Below are positions 27,261 to 35,242 of a stretch of 64,000 nucleotides of DNA, one piece after another. Origin of the DNA: Changpingibacter yushuensis (GTDB lineage Bacteria; Actinomycetota; Actinomycetes; Actinomycetales; Actinomycetaceae); contig NZ_CP059492.1 of the NCBI RefSeq assembly GCF_014041995.1, positions 2,232,001 through 2,296,000 on the forward strand, read 5' to 3'. The position numbers and the translations under genes were made by a program. The notes beneath the pieces are model-generated. The model was not told where the DNA came from. It saw only the letters and a program-made list of their open reading frames with translations, and did no database searches. Position 1 is the stretch's first letter, and each line of letters opens with the position of its first letter.

Positions 27261-28784
27261 ATGGCTGAAAAGAAGTACGTTCTGGCAATCGACCAAGGGA
27301 CGACGTCGTCCCGCACCATCCTCTTTGATCACACCGGACACTCAGTAGCATCGGGTCAGCTCGAACACGAGCAGATCTTCCCGCACGCTGGCTGGGTTGA
27401 GCACAACGCGGTTGAGATCTGGGACAACGTGCGCCAGACCGTTGGCATCGCGCTCTCCCAAGCCCAGTCCAACCATCACGAAGTTGTTGCCGTTGGTATT
27501 ACCAACCAGCGTGAGACCACCATCATTTGGGATCGTACAACCGGTGAGCCCGTCTACAACGCCATCGTCTGGCAGGACACGCGTTCGCAGGACATCGTGG
27601 ACCGTTTGGCGGCCGACGGCGGACCCGACAAGTTCCGTCCGATTGTTGGCGAGACTCTCTCCACCTACGCATCACTCACGAAGATCATGTGGATTCTGGA
27701 GAATGTGCCAGGAGTTCGCGAGCGCGCCGAACGCGGCGAGCTCGCATTCGGTAACCCGGATTCGTGGCTTATCTGGAACATGACGGGTGGTGTGGACGGT
27801 GGCCTTCATATCACCGACGTGACAAATGCTTCGCGCACCATGCTCATGGATCTGCAAACGCTTCAGTGGCGCGAGGACATCTGCGAGATCGCGGGTATCC
27901 CTATGTCACTGCTCCCAGAGATCAAGTCCTCTTCTGAGGTCTATGGGTACGGCCGTGAGTCGGGCCTGCTTCCGGGTGTCCCGATTGCCGGAGACCTCGG
28001 CGATCAGCAGGCTGCCACCTTTGGCCAGGCATGCTTCCAACCTGGAATGGCCAAGAACACCTACGGCACTGGCTGCTTCATGCTGATGAACACCGGCGAA
28101 AACGCGCAGATGTCTGAGAACGGCCTGATCACTACGGTGTGCTACAAGATTGGCGATCAGCCAACCAAGTACGCACTCGAAGGTTCTATTGCCGTGACCG
28201 GATCGCTCATCCAGTGGCTGCGTGACAACCTGGAGATTGTGGCAACTTCCCCCGACGTGGAGTCTCTTGCAGCAAGCGTGGATGACAATGGCGGCGTGTA
28301 CTTCGTCCCAGCGTTCTCCGGTCTTTTCGCACCACACTGGCGTGGCGACGCTCGTGGAGCAATCGTGGGTATGACTCGGTACAACACGAAGGCACACATT
28401 GCTCGCGCAGCTCTCGAGGCAACCGCGTTCCAGACTCGTGAGGTTCTCGATGCAATGGAAGCCGATTCGGGCGTCCAGCTTGAAGAGCTGCGTGTGGACG
28501 GTGGCATGACTGCCAACAACCTCCTTATGCAGTTCCAGGCAGACATCTTGGATACCGAAGTGGTGCTGCCCGTCGTGGCAGAGACCACAGCGTTGGGTGC
28601 GGCATACGCCGCAGGCATCGCAGTCGGATTCTGGGACGGTGAACAGGACGTTACAAACAACTGGGCGGAAGCCAAGCGCTGGTCGCCCAACATGGATGCT
28701 GACGAGCGCGATCGCCAGCTGCGCCAGTGGAAGAAGGCCGTTACTAAGACCCTTGACTGGGTTGATGAGGATGTGACGCTGTAG
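27261..28784 (+). CDS. glpK: Glycerol kinase
   Basis: FGGY-family kinase phosphorylating glycerol with ATP, 507 residues, the usual length. The N-terminal phosphate loop is LAIDQGTTSSRTILFD at about 8-23. The IGITNQRETTIIWD motif, GDLGDQQAATFGQ and the C-terminal LRVDGGMTANNLLMQFQAD are all present. An AACGAAAGGA ribosome binding site precedes the ATG. A strong hairpin follows about 50 bases after the stop, closing the glycerol unit. Confidence 0.97.
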   Translation: MAEKKYVLAIDQGTTSSRTILFDHTGHSVASGQLEHEQIFPHAGWVEHNAVEIWDNVRQTVGIALSQAQSNHHEVVAVGITNQRETTIIWDRTTGEPVYNAIVWQDTRSQDIVDRLAADGGPDKFRPIVGETLSTYASLTKIMWILENVPGVRERAERGELAFGNPDSWLIWNMTGGVDGGLHITDVTNASRTMLMDLQTLQWREDICEIAGIPMSLLPEIKSSSEVYGYGRESGLLPGVPIAGDLGDQQAATFGQACFQPGMAKNTYGTGCFMLMNTGENAQMSENGLITTVCYKIGDQPTKYALEGSIAVTGSLIQWLRDNLEIVATSPDVESLAASVDDNGGVYFVPAFSGLFAPHWRGDARGAIVGMTRYNTKAHIARAALEATAFQTREVLDAMEADSGVQLEELRVDGGMTANNLLMQFQADILDTEVVLPVVAETTALGAAYAAGIAVGFWDGEQDVTNNWAEAKRWSPNMDADERDRQLRQWKKAVTKTLDWVDEDVTL

Positions 28785-28834
28785 ACACATTGGGTTGCTG
28801 AGCTTTTACGCGCAGCATTTCTTGCATATCTCAT

Positions 28835-28872
28835 AAGGCTACCCTTGGTGCTATCGTGCCAAGGGTAGCCTT
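28835..28872 (+). terminator. Strong hairpin terminator after glpK
   Basis: AAGGCTACCCTTGG and CCAAGGGTAGCCTT form a perfect 14-base-pair stem around a 10-base loop. Downstream bases are TTGTGC, a minimal T-tract. It separates the glycerol and lactate units. Confidence 0.85.
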
Positions 28873-28891
28873 GTGCTAGGACGAAGGGCCG

Positions 28892-28917
28892 TTGTTTGAT
28901 CCGTTCGGAACAAACAA
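28892..28917. promoter_or_regulatory. 26-bp near-perfect palindrome upstream of the lactate permease
   Basis: TTGTTTGATCCG (28892-28903) and CGGAACAAACAA (28906-28917) are inverted copies with one mismatch, separated by TT. It lies about 100 bases before the permease ATG, where an operator would be expected. Confidence 0.55.
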
Positions 28918-29014
28918 TTCACCACGTCTCGGTGGGGGCTCGTTTTCCCAACACCAACCCTTCGCGCCATCGTCCGGCTTGCCCGTGATCGATCTCCAAA
29001 GGAGGAGAAGCGAT

Positions 29015-30688
29015 ATGGCAACTGCTGCTGCCTTTATTCCGTCAACGACGACGGTCGGTTCTAGTCTCGTGCTCACTGCGTTACTGGCTCTTGTTCCGCT
29101 CATTTTGTTCTTTGTGCTTCTGGGCGTGTTCCGCGTTCCCACTCACTGGTGCGCGCTGAGCTCACTCGCCGCCGCCCTTGTGGTCGCCATCTTTGGTTTC
29201 AAGATGCCCGCCCATTTGGCGTTGCTTTCCGGAACCCAAGGAATTGCTTTCGGGCTCTTCCCCATCCTCTATATCGTCATCATGGCCGTGTGGCTGTACA
29301 ACCTCACCGAACGCTCCGGGCGCTCAGAGGATGTTCGCGCTGTGTTTGCCATGGTCGGCAAAGGAGACAAGCGGATCCAGGTACTGCTCATAGGTTTCTG
29401 TTTCTGCGGACTTCTGGAAGGGCTCGCGGGTTTTGGAGCACCTGTTGCGATCGCCTGCGCCATGCTCCTTGCCATTGGTATTCCACCCATCAAGGCCGCT
29501 CTGGCGACCATGGTGGGCAACGCCCTCAACGTTGGGTTCGGAGCCATGGCGATTCCTGTCACCACGGCGGGCCAGCTTGGCGGCGTAGATGCCAACCTCG
29601 TGGCTGGCACGATGGGCCGCATTACGCCATTCTTCCTCGTGTGGATTCCCGTGGTTCTTCTGGCCATTGTCGACGGCGCCCGCGGCGTGCGTCAGGCGTG
29701 GCCTGCGGCCATTGTGGCCGGCTTCGGCATGGCGTTCGGCCATGTCATCGGTTCCACCTTCTTGCCCTATCAGCTCACCGCGGTGTTCGCCTCGTTGATT
29801 TCCTTCGTGTTGCTCGCCATTCTTCTCAACTTTTGGCGGCCTGCTACTCCCGAAGAGCAGCATTCAGTTGCCAATTCTTCCGGCATGACCGCTTCCCGAG
29901 TCACGCTCGGACTCTTGCCCTACTGGCTTGTTGTAGTCATCTTCGGCATCGCGAAGCTGTGGACCCTCGGAATTGATATCCCGGCCTGGCTTTCTTCCAC
30001 GGACATCAAGATTCACTGGCCCGGTTTGGACGGAAATCTTGCCTCCGTCGCGGCGGACGGAACAGTCACCGCATCCACCTCCACGATCTTCAACTTCCAG
30101 TGGCTTTCCTCACCCGGAACGATGTTGCTCATAACGGGACTCATCGTTTCGGTAGCCTACGGGACGACGTCGTCGGGAGGGCGATTCGCCTTCTCTTTCG
30201 CTCGTGGAATCCGTACTTTGATTAAGACGGCATACGATCTGCGAATCACCATCCTCACGATCTGCTCGATCATGGCCCTTGCCTACGTTATGAACTTCTC
30301 TGGCCAGACCGTTGCTATTGGCACATGGCTCGCCGCCACTGGCGCAGCCTTCGCATTCCTTGCTCCCGTGCTCGGTTGGATTGGAACTGCGGTTACCGGA
30401 TCGGCCACCTCAGCAGCAGCACTGTTTGCAAACCTGCAGGCAGTGGCAGCCGGCCAGGCCCACCTCAGCCCGCAGCTTCTGCTCGCCGCAAATGAGATTG
30501 GCGGCGGAATCGGCAAGATCATCAGCCCGCAGAACCTCGCGATTGCTGCTTCAGCAATCAAGGAACCCGGCTCCGAATCAACCCTGTTGCGCAAGGCCCT
30601 TCCATATTCTGTGATGTTGGTAGTGATACTCGGCATCATCGTATTCCTCGCCTCGCGCGGAGTACTCGGCTTCATCATTGTTTCTTAA
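29015..30688 (+). CDS. lctP: L-lactate permease
   Basis: LctP-family secondary transporter for lactate (and possibly glycolate), 557 residues with about 12-14 membrane helices. The family stretch CFCGLLEGLAGFGAPVAIAC and the later SPQNLAIAASAIKEPGSESTL are recognisable. ATG at 29015 is chosen because AAAGGAGGAG lies just upstream; the frame is open further up but that part is hydrophilic and unlike the family. It leads the lut genes, with 14 bases to lutA. Confidence 0.93.
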   Translation: MATAAAFIPSTTTVGSSLVLTALLALVPLILFFVLLGVFRVPTHWCALSSLAAALVVAIFGFKMPAHLALLSGTQGIAFGLFPILYIVIMAVWLYNLTERSGRSEDVRAVFAMVGKGDKRIQVLLIGFCFCGLLEGLAGFGAPVAIACAMLLAIGIPPIKAALATMVGNALNVGFGAMAIPVTTAGQLGGVDANLVAGTMGRITPFFLVWIPVVLLAIVDGARGVRQAWPAAIVAGFGMAFGHVIGSTFLPYQLTAVFASLISFVLLAILLNFWRPATPEEQHSVANSSGMTASRVTLGLLPYWLVVVIFGIAKLWTLGIDIPAWLSSTDIKIHWPGLDGNLASVAADGTVTASTSTIFNFQWLSSPGTMLLITGLIVSVAYGTTSSGGRFAFSFARGIRTLIKTAYDLRITILTICSIMALAYVMNFSGQTVAIGTWLAATGAAFAFLAPVLGWIGTAVTGSATSAAALFANLQAVAAGQAHLSPQLLLAANEIGGGIGKIISPQNLAIAASAIKEPGSESTLLRKALPYSVMLVVILGIIVFLASRGVLGFIIVS

Positions 30689-30702
30689 GAAAGGAGACAC
30701 CG

Positions 30703-31488
30703 TTGAGAATCGCACTATTTGCCACATGTATCTCCGACGTCATGTTCCCGCAGGCGGCGGAGGCAACTGTGCACCTCTTGGAGAGGCTGGGCCACGAAGT
30801 GGTCTTCCCCGAGGATCAAGGGTGCTGCGGTCAGATGCACACGAACACCGGGTATTACCCTGAGGCGATGCCGCTGATCCGCAATCACGTGAAGACGTTT
30901 GCGCCCGTTCTGGACGGCGAATGGGATGCCATTGTGGTTCCGTCGGGTTCCTGCACTGGCTCCCTGCGCCATCAGGCAGAACTGGTTGCACGTGATCAGG
31001 GTGAGGAGCAAGTTGCCGCCTACGCCGCTGAACTCGCGAAGAAGACCTACGATCTTCCTGAACTCCTCGTCAATGTGCTTGGACTCGAAGATGTTGGCGC
31101 ATATTTCCCACATCGCGTCACCTATCACACCACGTGCCATTCTCTGCGCATTGCACGCATAGGCGATACACCTATCCGGCTGCTCAACCATGTAGACGGG
31201 CTGGATTTCGTTCCGCTGCCGGAGGCTGACGTCTGCTGCGGGTTCGGCGGAACGTTCTCGCTGAAGAATCCTGAGACTTCTGCAGCGATGCTTTCAGACA
31301 AGATGGCCAACATTGTCTCAACCGGGGCAGAAATAGTGGTCGCGGGCGACTACTCGTGCCTCATGAACATCGGTGGTGGACTTAGCCGGACCCGCTCCGG
31401 AGTCCGTTCCATGCACCTCGCGGAAGTCCTTGCCGGAACCAAGGAAGAACCGTGGACCGCCCCCGCAACCACAACGAAGGTTGGATAA
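30703..31488 (+). CDS. lutA: Lactate utilization protein A (Fe-S oxidoreductase, CCG domains)
   Basis: Component of the LutABC (LldEFG) L-lactate dehydrogenase complex, 261 residues. Two cysteine-rich CCG domains are visible: FATCISDVMFP..DQGCCGQMH and TYHTTCHSLR..DVCCGFGGTFS. The start is a rare TTG, supported by AAAGGAGA seven bases before it and by the conserved MRIALFATC beginning. It is followed after two bases by lutB. Confidence 0.93.
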   Translation: MRIALFATCISDVMFPQAAEATVHLLERLGHEVVFPEDQGCCGQMHTNTGYYPEAMPLIRNHVKTFAPVLDGEWDAIVVPSGSCTGSLRHQAELVARDQGEEQVAAYAAELAKKTYDLPELLVNVLGLEDVGAYFPHRVTYHTTCHSLRIARIGDTPIRLLNHVDGLDFVPLPEADVCCGFGGTFSLKNPETSAAMLSDKMANIVSTGAEIVVAGDYSCLMNIGGGLSRTRSGVRSMHLAEVLAGTKEEPWTAPATTTKVG

Positions 31489-31490
31489 TC

Positions 31491-33038
31491 ATGACTTCCA
31501 CCATTGAGAATCTCGCCAAGAAGCTAAAGATTAGGGATTGGGCCGAAAAGGATATCGAAGCCTCTGAACTGGGTTGGTACCCCGGTCACGAGCAACCCGA
31601 AGATCCACTCCGGTGGGGGCAAAGATTCCCCGACGGAGCGAAGGAGACCCTTCAGAACACCCAAATGCGGCGCAACCTTGGTTACGCTACGGACAAGATC
31701 CGGACAAAGCGCAACACTCGCGTAGATGAGATGCCCGATTGGGAGGCCCTGCGCGAGGCCGGTTCCAACATCAAGCGCAACACTGTGGCGCGATGGCCTG
31801 AACTCCTCGAGCAGTTCGAAGCGAACGTGACCGCCCGTGGAGGCATCGTTCACTGGGCGCGTGACGCCAAGGAAGCAAACGAAATCGCGTACTCCATCAT
31901 CAAGCAGAAGCAGGTCGACGAGGTAGTCAAGGTTAAGTCCATGGCCACCCAGGAGATCAACTTGAACGAGTACCTTTCCGAGCGCGGTGTTCAAGCGTGG
32001 GAGACCGACCTCGCGGAGATGATCGTCCAACTGGCTGATGACATGCCTTCCCACATTGTGGTTCCAGCGATTCATCGCAACCGAGCCGAGGTCAAGGCAA
32101 TCTTTGAGGCACGCATGGGCGATGCTCCAGAGAACATGGGCAACGAGCCTCGCGAACTTGCGATGGCAGCTCGCGCCCATCTGCGAAAGAAGTTCCTTTC
32201 AGCTAAGGTGGCAATTTCCGGTGCCAATATGGGCATCGCAGAATCTGGGACGCTCGCGATCTTTGAGTCGGAAGGCAACGGCCGCATGTGCCTGACTCTT
32301 CCGGAGACTCTCATCACCATCATGGGCATTGAGAAACTTGTTCCCAGCTATGAGGACATCGAGGTGTTCAGCCAGCTCCTGCCGCGTTCTGCAACGGGAG
32401 AGCGCATGAATCCCTACACCTCGTTCTGGACTGGTGTGACGCCAGGAGACGGTCCTCAGGAGTTCCACCTCATCCTCATGGACAACGGCCGTACGGACGT
32501 GCTTGCCGATCCTGTAGGGCGCGAGACACTCAAGTGCATTCGTTGCGGCGCTTGCATGAACATCTGCCCCGTGTACCGCCACGTGGGCGGGCACGCGTAC
32601 AACTCGGTCTACCCTGGCCCGATCGGTGCCATCCTCACGCCACAGCTTCTCGGTTCGTTTGACCACAACGATCCGGCATCCACACTTCCCTTCGCGTCTT
32701 CGCTGTGTGGTGCGTGCTACGACGCCTGCCCGGTCAAGATCGATATCCCAACGATCCTCGTGCACCTTCGCCATCGATACACCGAGGCGAACCGCGGCGG
32801 AGTTCCCAGCATCTGGGACGTGGGCATGGGCGCCACCTCCAAGATCATGGGTAAGGGAAAAGCTATGGAGGTTGCTGGTAAGGCGCTGCACCCAGCTCGA
32901 GTGATTGGCGGACCCCGCCGCCGAATTGGCCATATTCCGCTTCCACTCGCCAAGGACTGGACGTTCGTTCGTGACGTTCCGGCTCCTCCGGCGCAGAGTT
33001 TCCGGGAATGGTGGAACGATCGTGAAGGAGAGAAGTGA
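31491..33038 (+). CDS. lutB: Lactate utilization protein B (Fe-S)
   Basis: Iron-sulfur subunit of LutABC, 515 residues. An N-terminal LUD domain includes AKVAISGANMGIAESGTLAI and ESEGNGRMCLTLPE. Two 4Fe-4S motifs follow: CIRCGACMNICPVYRH and CGACYDACPVKIDIP. ATG at 31491 starts the conserved MTSTIENLAKK beginning; the longer frame overlaps lutA. Its stop overlaps the lutC start. Confidence 0.94.
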   Translation: MTSTIENLAKKLKIRDWAEKDIEASELGWYPGHEQPEDPLRWGQRFPDGAKETLQNTQMRRNLGYATDKIRTKRNTRVDEMPDWEALREAGSNIKRNTVARWPELLEQFEANVTARGGIVHWARDAKEANEIAYSIIKQKQVDEVVKVKSMATQEINLNEYLSERGVQAWETDLAEMIVQLADDMPSHIVVPAIHRNRAEVKAIFEARMGDAPENMGNEPRELAMAARAHLRKKFLSAKVAISGANMGIAESGTLAIFESEGNGRMCLTLPETLITIMGIEKLVPSYEDIEVFSQLLPRSATGERMNPYTSFWTGVTPGDGPQEFHLILMDNGRTDVLADPVGRETLKCIRCGACMNICPVYRHVGGHAYNSVYPGPIGAILTPQLLGSFDHNDPASTLPFASSLCGACYDACPVKIDIPTILVHLRHRYTEANRGGVPSIWDVGMGATSKIMGKGKAMEVAGKALHPARVIGGPRRRIGHIPLPLAKDWTFVRDVPAPPAQSFREWWNDREGEK

Positions 33039-33664
33039 TGGCTACTTCCGCAAAGGATGAGATTCTGCGGCGTATCCGGGCCGCTGGACCAATCGAAGTT
33101 CCTGCGATACCCCGCGAGTACCGCAAGAGCGCTGAGGGTGACGTAGTTGAAGAGATGGAGCAAGCTCTTATCGATTACACTGCCACCGTGTTCCACTCCA
33201 CTGAGGACGGAATCCCTGATGCCATCGATGCGGCTCTGCAGGATCAGGCATCCGTGGTAGTTCCGGCGGGCCTTCCTGAATCATGGAAGGAAGCTGCGGG
33301 GCGCGGACGCGAACTGCGCATAGATGAACCAGCACTCTCCAAGGGCGAACTGGATTCCACCAATGCTGTTGTCACAGGTTCACGCGTAGCCGTTTCCTTG
33401 TCAGGAACGATCATGTTGGACGGCTCACCTGATCAAGGGCGCCGCGCGATCACGTTGGTACCTGATACTCACGTCATTGTGCTTCGCGCGAAGGATATCA
33501 AGGCCACCGTTCCAGAAGCAGTTGCGATCTTGGGTGAGAACCCCACTGCGCCAACTACGTGGATTGCCGGTCCATCTGCCACCTCGGACATCGAATTGGT
33601 CCGGGTAGATGGTGTACACGGTCCACGCACGTTGCGCGTTATCATCGTTAGTGATGAGTCTTGA
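33038..33664 (+). CDS. lutC: Lactate utilization protein C
   Basis: LUD-domain subunit of LutABC, 208 residues, without Fe-S ligands. The core is SGTIMLDGSPDQGRRAITLV, then PDTHVIVL and the terminal GPSATSDIELVRVDGVHGP. A GTG immediately before the ATG is an alternative start. It overlaps lutB by one base, and its last 11 bases overlap the start of the SMP-30 gene. Confidence 0.92.
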   Translation: MATSAKDEILRRIRAAGPIEVPAIPREYRKSAEGDVVEEMEQALIDYTATVFHSTEDGIPDAIDAALQDQASVVVPAGLPESWKEAAGRGRELRIDEPALSKGELDSTNAVVTGSRVAVSLSGTIMLDGSPDQGRRAITLVPDTHVIVLRAKDIKATVPEAVAILGENPTAPTTWIAGPSATSDIELVRVDGVHGPRTLRVIIVSDES

Positions 33665-34490
33665 ACAAATAACTGATGAAGTCGCCTTCCATGGCGAAGG
33701 CCCCGTGTGGCACGAGTCGTGGGGAGGGCTTCGGTGGGTAGATATGCTCGCCGGTGCACTCCTCACGCTCGGATCTGACGGGGCTGTGTCCCGTCTAGAG
33801 GTCGGATCGAGGATCGCGGCATTTGTGCGTCCGCGCACGAGTGGCGGTTACGTAGTGGGTGTGGAGCGCGGGATTGCGCTATCCGATTCACCGTTCGGCA
33901 TTCCCGTACACAGTGAACCCCTGTGGTCTGACCCGAACGTTCGAATGAATGAGTGTGGAATTGACCCTCAGGGCCGCCTCTACGCCGGAGGGATGCCATA
34001 TGACAAGACCCCCGGGGGCGCCAAACTGTTCCGCATTGCGGGCCAGCAGATAGATGTGATTGAAGAGCACGTCACCACATCCAATGGCATCGAGTTCACC
34101 GCCGATGGCTTGCTCGCCTATTACAATGACACAGGCACAAAGCAAACCGATGTGTACGACGTCGACGCCGCCGGCAACCTTTCCAACCGACGTTTGTTCC
34201 ACAAGGGTGACGGCGGCAGCCCAGATGGCCTTGCTGTGGATTCAGAGGGCAATGTGTGGTGCGCAATCAACAGACTTGGACTTGTTCGCCTCTACTCCCC
34301 GCAAGCAGAAATCCTCGGTCAGTGGAAACTCCCCTGCCCTGGTGTCACTGCCGTGACGCTTGGCGGCGCAGACGGCAAGGACGTCTTCGTCACTACGTCC
34401 AAGGAGAATGCTGATGTTGCTGGCTCGGGTGCAGTGTTCCATATGCGCGCTGAGGTAGCTGGCCAGCCCACAAAGCTCTACGCGTACTGA
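33654..34490 (+). CDS. SMP-30/gluconolactonase family protein
   Basis: Six-bladed beta-propeller hydrolase, 278 residues, which in characterised relatives opens sugar lactones using a divalent metal. Metal and active-site positions are recognisable: Glu in FHGEGPVWH, RMNECGIDPQGRLYAGGM, TTSNGIEFTADG and GSPDGLAVDSEGNVWCA. ATG at 33654 is chosen because MSLEQITDEV starts the family fold; it overlaps lutC by 11 bases, implying coupling. The substrate is unknown, and its place after lutABC is unexpected for a sugar lactonase. Confidence 0.85.
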   Translation: MSLEQITDEVAFHGEGPVWHESWGGLRWVDMLAGALLTLGSDGAVSRLEVGSRIAAFVRPRTSGGYVVGVERGIALSDSPFGIPVHSEPLWSDPNVRMNECGIDPQGRLYAGGMPYDKTPGGAKLFRIAGQQIDVIEEHVTTSNGIEFTADGLLAYYNDTGTKQTDVYDVDAAGNLSNRRLFHKGDGGSPDGLAVDSEGNVWCAINRLGLVRLYSPQAEILGQWKLPCPGVTAVTLGGADGKDVFVTTSKENADVAGSGAVFHMRAEVAGQPTKLYAY

Positions 34491-34497
34491 GCTGCGC

Positions 34498-35127
34498 GTG
34501 GACCCGCTTTTCGACATCAATCCTGCCGAGCGCCAGCCACTCGCCAAAGTTGTGGTGGTTGCTGGCCCTTCAGGCACCGGAAAAACTCGCTTCACCACCC
34601 GATCGGGTTTGCCCGTTATTTCGCTCGATGAGTTCTACTTCGAGGGCACCCACCCGGGCATGCCCCAACGCCACGGGATGGTGGACTGGGATTCGCCTCT
34701 CACGTGGAATCGAGAGGGAGCGCTGTCCGCTCTCGTGCGGTTGTGCACGGAGGGGCACACTGAGGTTCCTATCTACGATATTCCAACAAACTCGCGCACC
34801 GGCGTCCGCGACGTCGAGTTGGACGGCGCAAGAATTGTCCTCGTGGAAGGTATCTTCGCACCGGAAATTGTGCGTGACGTGCGCGGCGAGGGCATTTTGG
34901 CAGACGCCATTTGTCTGAAGCGCCCACGCGCTCAGACCTTCTGGTTCCGTCTGGCTCGCGATTTGGATGAGGGGCGCAAACCTCCGATCAACCTCATACG
35001 TCGCGGAATCTCTCATTTCTTTGCAGAGCCCGATACGTACCGGCGGATAGAAGCGAACGGTTGTCGAATTGTCACATGGGAGGAAGCCCACGAGACCCTG
35101 ACCAACCTTTTGGCTCGCGCACGGTAG
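34498..35127 (+). CDS. Uridine-kinase-like P-loop ATPase
   Basis: Small nucleotide or sugar kinase-like protein, 209 residues. Walker A is VVVAGPSGTGKTRF at about residues 20-33. LDEFYFEGTHPGMPQ and DWDSPLTWN resemble the substrate region of uridine kinases, and LVEGIFAPEIV the Walker B strand. The start is GTG, seven bases after the lactonase stop. Which substrate it phosphorylates cannot be told; the pairing with a lactonase would suit a sugar-acid pathway, but that is inference. Confidence 0.75.
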   Translation: MDPLFDINPAERQPLAKVVVVAGPSGTGKTRFTTRSGLPVISLDEFYFEGTHPGMPQRHGMVDWDSPLTWNREGALSALVRLCTEGHTEVPIYDIPTNSRTGVRDVELDGARIVLVEGIFAPEIVRDVRGEGILADAICLKRPRAQTFWFRLARDLDEGRKPPINLIRRGISHFFAEPDTYRRIEANGCRIVTWEEAHETLTNLLARAR

Positions 35128-35166
35128 GCAGGCACTAGGCGGCATACCATCGCTTCGCCACGCCAA

Positions 35167-35208
35167 ACGAACGGCACTTGCGACCAGACGAACGCCACGT
35201 GAGACGAG
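35167..35208. repeat. Two degenerate 21-bp direct repeats
   Basis: ACGAACGGCACTTGCGACCA at 35167 and ACGAACGCCACGTGAGACGA at 35188 share most positions. They lie between the kinase gene and the lysS terminator. Confidence 0.5.
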
Positions 35209-35209
35209 A

Positions 35210-35238
35210 TTGAGGGCGGTTCTTGGAACCGCCCTCAA
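35210..35238 (-). terminator. Strong hairpin terminator after lysS
   Basis: TTGAGGGCGGTTC and GAACCGCCCTCAA form a perfect 13-base-pair stem around a three-base loop, four bases beyond the lysS stop on the minus strand. It also serves the convergent kinase gene from the other side. Confidence 0.85.
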
Positions 35239-35242
35239 CAAC

